Shown one piece after another: positions 5,887-9,766 of a stretch of 9,766 nucleotides of DNA. The position numbers and the translations under genes are program-made. The stretch spans positions 1 through 9,766 of the forward strand of contig DANZ01000128.1 in assembly GCA_002501695.1 (NCBI GenBank), in the 5' to 3' direction. The stretch is from Methanolobus sp. UBA474 (GTDB lineage Archaea > Halobacteriota > Methanosarcinia > Methanosarcinales > Methanosarcinaceae). The notes below the pieces were generated by a model. It saw nothing but the letters and a program-made list of their open reading frames with translations. It had not been told where the DNA came from and did not search any database. Position 1 is the first letter of the stretch, and each line of letters begins with the position of its first letter.

Positions 5887-6726
5887 TTAAAACGCCTTTC
5901 GCAAATTGAACAGACTTTTGTAACTATTGATGAAATATCCCACTCCCAGATTGATGCCTGAAAATATCACCGAGAGCACTGTGAACACCAGGAGATACAT
6001 ATTATATAGGAATATCCTGGTCAGGGCTTCCTCTGTGTTCAGATCAAGTGAATATGCAAGGATATTGGCCATCAGCAGAAGAAGGAATATGGCAGGTAAT
6101 CCCCGGGCTGCGCCTTTGATATCTGCCGTGCTCAGGGCGATATGGGATGAAACTCCAAGGGCCAGGAAAACGTATATCCAGAAATTGATGCTGCCGGCAT
6201 TCGAGGGGTCAAACAGGCCTGACAGGATGCCTGTCAGAAAGCCGGCAATGTATTCCATTCCCGAAGGTCCGATTGCGGTCCTGCTGCTGAACAGCAGCAT
6301 CTGGCCTGTAACTTCCCTGAAGATTTCCGGCAGCAGCAGGTACATGCTCACGATGAGGAACACATTGGCACTTAAGATGGGGCCTATCCCGATGAAGAAG
6401 TTCCCGATATTCTGGTAGAGGCTGTTCCTGTTATAGCTGTGCCTGACATATCCGAGAGTGCCGTCTCTGCTATTCAGGTCAAGCAATTTCACTTTTGTGA
6501 CCCTGTGTCTGAAAAGCCAGCACATGAGCAGGTGTCCGGTCTCATGTACGGGCACCCCTATCCATGCAGTCAACAGTAGGGCCTTTCTCCTGACACTTTT
6601 GCGGAAGTAGATGTTTGCGCGTTTCTCCATGCTGCCCAGCAACAATCCTGTCAGCAGCACAGGTCCTGCAAACATCAGTAATTCCAGCAGGCTCAGTTGC
6701 AGTATGGTTAAAAATGCCCTGATCAT
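5887..6726 (-). CDS. Membrane zinc metalloprotease-like protein with HExxH (M50-like), 279 aa
   Basis: A multi-pass membrane protein. Hydrophobic segments are visible at about 5-30, 50-70, 107-135, 157-172, 182-197, 211-226 and 238-265. HETGH at residues 61-65 lies within a hydrophobic stretch (GVPVHETGHLLMCWLF), the arrangement of intramembrane zinc proteases of the M50/site-2 type. GIGPILSAN at 113-121 resembles the short conserved GP segment of that group. The usual third-ligand motif (NPDG or LDG) is absent; SSHIALSTADIKGA at 193-206 is the likely replacement, with D202 or H195 as metal ligand, which is inference. The ATG at 6726 is preceded by GAAGGATGAT, a good ribosome binding site. 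It is divergent from the peroxiredoxin gene. Substrate unknown; it could also be a non-peptidase relative. Confidence 0.72.
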   Translation of the reverse strand: MIRAFLTILQLSLLELLMFAGPVLLTGLLLGSMEKRANIYFRKSVRRKALLLTAWIGVPVHETGHLLMCWLFRHRVTKVKLLDLNSRDGTLGYVRHSYNRNSLYQNIGNFFIGIGPILSANVFLIVSMYLLLPEIFREVTGQMLLFSSRTAIGPSGMEYIAGFLTGILSGLFDPSNAGSINFWIYVFLALGVSSHIALSTADIKGAARGLPAIFLLLLMANILAYSLDLNTEEALTRIFLYNMYLLVFTVLSVIFSGINLGVGYFINSYKSLFNLRKAF

Positions 6727-6781
6727 CAGTTTATCATCCTTCAGTTCCTTGCTTCACTTCTGTAGGATGCGGCTTTCACAG

Positions 6782-6793
6782 ATAAGTACTTAT
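6782..6793. promoter_or_regulatory. 12-bp palindrome ATAAGTACTTAT, possible shared operator
   Basis: A perfect palindrome in the divergent region between the membrane protease and peroxiredoxin genes. It overlaps the TATA box proposed for the minus-strand gene and is about 22 bases upstream of that of the plus-strand gene, so a bound regulator could affect either. Function is inferred from position only. Confidence 0.4.
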
Positions 6794-6800
6794 TTAATGG
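6790..6800 (-). promoter_or_regulatory. Candidate TATA box of the membrane protease gene
   Basis: The minus strand reads CCATTAAATAA about 65-75 bases before the ATG at 6726, which predicts transcription starting near 6765 and a leader of about 40 bases holding the GGATGAT ribosome binding site. Confidence 0.4.
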
Positions 6801-6814
6801 GCATAGGATGTTCC

Positions 6815-6822
6815 TTTATATG
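6815..6822 (+). promoter_or_regulatory. Candidate TATA box of the peroxiredoxin gene
   Basis: TTTATATG lies about 75-80 bases before the ATG at 6896. The predicted start of transcription near 6845 would fall at the alternative ATG at 6848, which argues against that ATG being used for translation. Confidence 0.45.
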
Positions 6823-6883
6823 TGGGGATACTTAGCCGCAGGAACACATGCTGCTATGGCGGGCGTTCCTTCACATTTATGTC

Positions 6884-6892
6884 CGAGGTGAT
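6884..6892 (+). promoter_or_regulatory. Perfect Shine-Dalgarno that fixes the peroxiredoxin start
   Basis: CGAGGTGAT matches the archaeal anti-Shine-Dalgarno complement and ends three to four bases before ATG 6896. It selects that start over the in-frame ATG 48 bases upstream, which has no comparable site. Confidence 0.75.
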
Positions 6893-6895
6893 AAG

Positions 6896-7762
6896 ATGGA
6901 TGAGAAAAGGGACACTAGAAAGTATATTGAAGATCAGCTCCGGGAATTGAAATATAACATATCCAGGAACATAAAGGATATGGAACTCGACAAAGAGTTT
7001 GACAGGCAGACAAAGGATATAACCGAATATGTGGATGCCAATATCCGCAAGGTCAGGGAGAGTATTGCCGAGAGGACTTCGGGTGAGTCGCAAGTGAACT
7101 TCATGCCCCTGATAGGTGAGGATGCACCTTCGTTCAAAGCGGTCACGACTGCGGGAGAGATCAATTTCCCCAGGGACTACAAAGGCAAATGGGTAGTCCT
7201 TTTCAGCCATCCGGCAGACTTCACGCCGGTATGTACTACCGAGTTCATGACATTCGCAAGCATGGAAAGTGAGTTCAACGCTCTCAACTGCCAGCTCATC
7301 GGCCTTTCCATCGACAGCATCTATGCACATATCGCCTGGCTTCGTACCATCAAGGAGAAGATCGAATATAAGGGGATGAAGAACGTCGAGGTGACCTTCC
7401 CCGTGATCGCAGACCTTAAGATGGATATAGCAAGGAAGTTCGGGATGCTCCAGCCAAGTGCTTCCGATACCCAGGCTGTCCGGGCTGTGTTCATGATCGA
7501 CCCGAAAGCCAAGATAAGGGCCATACTGTATTATCCGCTCTCAAACGGCAGGAATATGGATGAAGTTAAAAGGCTGCTTCTCGCCATGCAGAAGTCTGAC
7601 GCGGAAGGTGTTGCAACACCGGCGAACTGGCAGCCAGGGGAAGATGTGATCATTCCGCCACCCGGATCATGCGGAGTCGCAAAGGAGAGAATGGAATCAG
7701 CTGAAGAGGGCAAGTACTGTCTTGACTGGTTCATGTGCTTCAGGAAACAGCGGGTTGAGTAA
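6896..7762 (+). CDS. Prx6-type peroxiredoxin with N-terminal helical extension, 288 aa
   Basis: A thiol peroxidase that reduces hydrogen peroxide and alkyl hydroperoxides. The active-site signature is PADFTPVCTTEF at residues 106-117, with peroxidatic C113 and the conserved T110; R196 (QAVRAVFMIDP) is the likely partner arginine. The archaeal Prx6 tail is present: WQPGEDVIIPPP at 245-256 and CLDWFMC at 275-281, whose cysteines are placed like the resolving pair of archaeal homologues. C259 (GSCG) is an additional cysteine. The core domain starts at M70 (MPLIGEDAPSF), which looks like the usual start of such proteins; residues 1-69 are an unusual, charged, helix-prone extension. A perfect ribosome binding site before 6896 supports translation of the extension. 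The gene is divergent from the membrane protease and ends in a hairpin terminator. A role in oxygen defence of an anaerobe is inferred from the family. Confidence 0.93.
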   Translation: MDEKRDTRKYIEDQLRELKYNISRNIKDMELDKEFDRQTKDITEYVDANIRKVRESIAERTSGESQVNFMPLIGEDAPSFKAVTTAGEINFPRDYKGKWVVLFSHPADFTPVCTTEFMTFASMESEFNALNCQLIGLSIDSIYAHIAWLRTIKEKIEYKGMKNVEVTFPVIADLKMDIARKFGMLQPSASDTQAVRAVFMIDPKAKIRAILYYPLSNGRNMDEVKRLLLAMQKSDAEGVATPANWQPGEDVIIPPPGSCGVAKERMESAEEGKYCLDWFMCFRKQRVE

Positions 7763-7763
7763 A

Positions 7764-7788
7764 GGGCCATTGATGGCCCGGCATTTTT
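7764..7788 (+). terminator. Hairpin plus T-run terminator after the peroxiredoxin gene
   Basis: GGGCCAT (7764-7770) and ATGGCCC (7773-7779) form a GC-rich stem one base after the stop codon, followed by GGCATTTTT. On the minus strand the hairpin is followed by TTTA, so it may also stop transcripts from the convergent gene at 7823. Confidence 0.65.
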
Positions 7789-7822
7789 ACAGGACCTCAG
7801 CAGCATCGGATATGTGTACGGT

Positions 7823-8659
7823 TCAATGTTCTATCTCAAGCCCTACGCCGACCTCTTCTATATCACATACCTTTGAGAGTGCGATCTTTGACCTGAGGTC
7901 AGTGCAATGGCAGGCATGGACCTTTCCGGGACCTGTCTCCTTTAAGTATTCCATGGTACCGTCAAGCTGATCTTTAGAAGGCCCGAGCAGATGGAAACCC
8001 CCTATGATGTCGGCTATGCGCTCTTCTTTGCATATTTCCTTTGCATAGCGTATGATGTTGCATATGCCCGAATGTGAGCAGCCGGTGATTATCACAAGGC
8101 CCGCATCGGTCTTACAGGCTATCGCTGTGTCATCGGGAATACTGTCCGGTGCGCTGTTACCATCCTCAATGATGCAGCCAATAATTTCCCTTGCCTCAAA
8201 GTTGAAGGCGCGGGGTATCTCTCCCAGGAAGACAAGCCTTTCAGATAACCACAGTGGCTCCCCGGATAACCTGACATTCATATATGCTGCAAGCCTGTCT
8301 TCGGAAACCAGGGTCCCGATATCTCCGGTCCCCTCCAGGTACTTCCTTTGGAGAGCCAGGGGATGTGCGATGAGCACGGGTGCCTTATGCTGTCTGCCTT
8401 CAAAGCCGGCCTCCGTGAAAAGGCGCAATAGGGGCTCAAGTCCCCATGTGTGGTCCAGATGCCCGTGGGAAATGACGATATAGTCCAGTTGCAGCAGGTC
8501 GATGCCCATCTTCTGTGCGTTCCGTATGAAAACATCGGAGTACCCGGTATCAAAGAGAACCTTTAGCCCCTTATCCTCTATGTAGTATGAAACCCCGGGC
8601 TCCCCCAGGAAATATCTGTCAATGAAGGTGTTATTGTCTACAAGTACAGTAAGTTTCAT
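7823..8659 (-). CDS. MBL-fold metallohydrolase, MJ0301-like (COG1237 type), 278 aa
   Basis: A second cytoplasmic metallo-beta-lactamase-fold protein of the same group as the one at 2197. The metal-binding motif SHGHLDHTWG is at residues 64-73 (H65, H67, D69, H70); GCSHSG at 193-198, GGFH at 220-223 and HCTD at 251-254 follow in the expected order. It shares the opening MKLTV and the VLFDTGYSD strand-loop with the paralogue but is 42 residues longer, mainly in the segment at 75-160. Members are often labelled methanopterin-related phosphate synthases; real substrates of most are unknown. It begins 54 bases after the thiC stop on the same strand, so the two may be co-transcribed; a weak TATA-like TTTATTAA near 8685-8692 could also drive it alone. 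No clear Shine-Dalgarno precedes the ATG. It converges on the peroxiredoxin gene. Confidence 0.87.
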   Translation of the reverse strand: MKLTVLVDNNTFIDRYFLGEPGVSYYIEDKGLKVLFDTGYSDVFIRNAQKMGIDLLQLDYIVISHGHLDHTWGLEPLLRLFTEAGFEGRQHKAPVLIAHPLALQRKYLEGTGDIGTLVSEDRLAAYMNVRLSGEPLWLSERLVFLGEIPRAFNFEAREIIGCIIEDGNSAPDSIPDDTAIACKTDAGLVIITGCSHSGICNIIRYAKEICKEERIADIIGGFHLLGPSKDQLDGTMEYLKETGPGKVHACHCTDLRSKIALSKVCDIEEVGVGLEIEH

Positions 8660-8713
8660 TGTTCGACAGAATGAGGTCCTGAATTAATAAAGCTTTCATA
8701 TTTAGAAGGAGGG

Positions 8714-9766
8714 CTATTCTTTGTCCCTCTCCTCCTCAAGCGCCTTGCTTACTATTTTCATGGCGCAGAGGTCTCCGCACATGGAGCATGCACCGCTGCC
8801 GGTTATTCTGCTCTCCCGTATGTGCCTTGCGCGCTCGCCATCAATGGCCAGGCTGAATTGGGTATCCCAGTCAAGGTCCTTGCGGGCGCGTGCCATCCTG
8901 TCGTCTATGGCTCTTGCACGTTCCTTCTGGCCTTCTTTTGTGAGGTCTGCGGCGTGAGCTGCTATCTTTGTGACGATGGTGCCTTCCCTGATATCCTCGT
9001 TTGTCGGAAGGGCCAGATGTTCGGCAGGCGTGGTCATGCACAGGAAGTCAGTGCCGCACATGCCGGCAAATGTCCCTCCTATGGCTCCTGTTATGTGGTC
9101 ATAGCCGGGAGCGATATCCGTGACAAGCGGGCCGAGCAGGTAGAGAGGGGCATTGTCGCACAGGTTCTTCATTCCTTTGACGCTCAGCTCTATCTCGTCG
9201 ATCGGTACATGTCCGGGACCTTCCACAAAACACTGTACATTAGCTTCACGGGTCCTTTTAACAAGTTCTCCCAGGGTAATGAATTCCATGAACGACGGCC
9301 TGTCCGAAGCGTCGTGGATGCACCCCGGCCTCATGCCGTCCCCGAGGCTGACGGCCATGTCATACTCATGGGCTATCTCCAGCAGATAATCATACTCGGA
9401 ATAGAACGGGTTGTCCTCTCCGTGGTGTATCATCCAGGCGATAGTAAAGGAACCTCCCCTGCTGACAACATTGGTTATCCTGTCTCCGCTTTTTAAGCGC
9501 TGCAGGGAGTTGAGGTTAACACCTGCATGAACAGTGACAAAGTCCACTCCGTCCTCTGCATGTTTGCGTACGGCATTGAACATGTCGTCAGATGTCATAT
9601 CAACGACAGCCTTCTGTGCAGATGCTGCCTGGTATATAGGGACGGACCCGATGGGGAGCTCTACGGCATCCATGATAGTCTTCCTGATAAGGTCCAGGTC
9701 TCCTCCGGTGGAGAGGTCCATCAGGGCATCAGCGCCGTATTTCTGTGCTGTCTTTGCCTTTTCCAC
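8714..9766 (-). CDS. thiC: Phosphomethylpyrimidine synthase ThiC, N-terminus cut by window edge
   Basis: ThiC is a radical-SAM enzyme that converts 5-aminoimidazole ribotide to the hydroxymethylpyrimidine phosphate of thiamine. The 350 codons present cover most of the barrel: MRPGCIHDASDRPSF, EGPGHVPIDEIE, APLYLLGPLVTDIAPGYDH and TTPAEHLALPTNEDI are all recognisable family blocks. The Fe-S cluster motif is near the C-terminus (CSMCGDLC, 17-24 residues from the end). Here the cysteines are spaced CX2CX3C; the described bacterial motif is CX2CX4C, and as I recall the shorter spacing is normal in short archaeal forms of about 420-430 aa. The GTG at 9766 is not the true start; about 75 residues should lie outside the window. 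The stop is a TAG at 8714-8716, followed by the MBL-fold gene in the same direction. Any thiamine riboswitch would be upstream, out of view. Confidence 0.96.
   Translation of the reverse strand: MEKAKTAQKYGADALMDLSTGGDLDLIRKTIMDAVELPIGSVPIYQAASAQKAVVDMTSDDMFNAVRKHAEDGVDFVTVHAGVNLNSLQRLKSGDRITNVVSRGGSFTIAWMIHHGEDNPFYSEYDYLLEIAHEYDMAVSLGDGMRPGCIHDASDRPSFMEFITLGELVKRTREANVQCFVEGPGHVPIDEIELSVKGMKNLCDNAPLYLLGPLVTDIAPGYDHITGAIGGTFAGMCGTDFLCMTTPAEHLALPTNEDIREGTIVTKIAAHAADLTKEGQKERARAIDDRMARARKDLDWDTQFSLAIDGERARHIRESRITGSGACSMCGDLCAMKIVSKALEEERDKE

Noticed and set aside
5927..6418. Open frame of 163 codons on the plus strand, opposite the membrane protease
   Set aside because: It mirrors the codon bias of the opposite gene; translation is low-complexity and lacks domain features, while the minus frame has membrane segments and HETGH.
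6848..6895. An upstream in-frame ATG would lengthen the peroxiredoxin by 16 residues
   Set aside because: It has no ribosome binding site, lies at the predicted transcript start, and the ATG at 6896 has a perfect Shine-Dalgarno.
6854..7330. Open frame of 158 codons on the minus strand, opposite the peroxiredoxin
   Set aside because: Antisense shadow of a clear peroxiredoxin gene.
8822..9496. Open frame of 224 codons on the plus strand, opposite thiC
   Set aside because: It is antisense to strongly conserved thiC sequence, has no ribosome binding site, and its translation resembles no protein.
1..9766. CRISPR array, tRNA or rRNA genes
   Set aside because: No regularly spaced direct repeats and no cloverleaf or rRNA-like stretch was seen on reading both strands.

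Overview
The window reads as chromosomal DNA of a methanogenic archaeon, most likely a member of the Methanosarcinaceae (Methanolobus or Methanomethylovorans type). The grounds are archaeal TATA-type promoter sequences, a perfect archaeal Shine-Dalgarno (GAGGTGAT) before one gene, two MJ0301-like metallo-beta-lactamase proteins of a family common in methanogens, an archaeal Prx6-type peroxiredoxin, a short-form ThiC, and an IS1341-type tnpB element whose 3' RNA matches the archaeal pattern. The assignment is by recollection of families; no search was run.

Layout. 1-1907 (-): a large HyuA-type hydantoinase/oxoprolinase ATPase, cut by the window edge and lacking its C-terminus. 1908-2196: a divergent promoter region with inverted repeats. 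2197-2907 (+): a 236-aa metallo-beta-lactamase-fold protein. 2908-3304: AT-rich, no convincing gene, but scraps of protein-like sequence and two hairpins. 3305-4444 (-): a 379-aa cytoplasmic protein of unknown function. 4495 to about 5780 (-): a tnpB-only insertion element with an apparently intact RNA-guided nuclease and a clearly folded right-end RNA (omegaRNA/reRNA). 5792-5818: an isolated strong hairpin. 5887-6726 (-): a multi-pass membrane protein with an HExxH zinc-protease motif. 6727-6895: a second divergent promoter region with a 12-bp palindrome. 6896-7762 (+): a peroxiredoxin with an extra N-terminal helical segment, ending in a hairpin terminator. 7823-8659 (-): a second MJ0301-like metallo-beta-lactamase protein, 54 bp downstream of thiC. 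8714-9766 (-): thiC, cut by the right edge and lacking its N-terminus.

How the parts relate. thiC and the 278-aa hydrolase may be one transcription unit. The two metallo-beta-lactamase proteins are paralogues 5 kb apart in different contexts. The middle section (about 2908-5886) is visibly richer in A+T than the flanking metabolic genes and carries the insertion element, the unknown gene and the decayed-looking intergenic stretch, so it looks like an accessory insert in an otherwise ordinary metabolic neighbourhood. The most interesting unit is the tnpB/omegaRNA element: its right end sits about 50 bp upstream of the start of the unknown gene on the same strand, so the guide portion of the RNA would be copied from that gene's presumed promoter.
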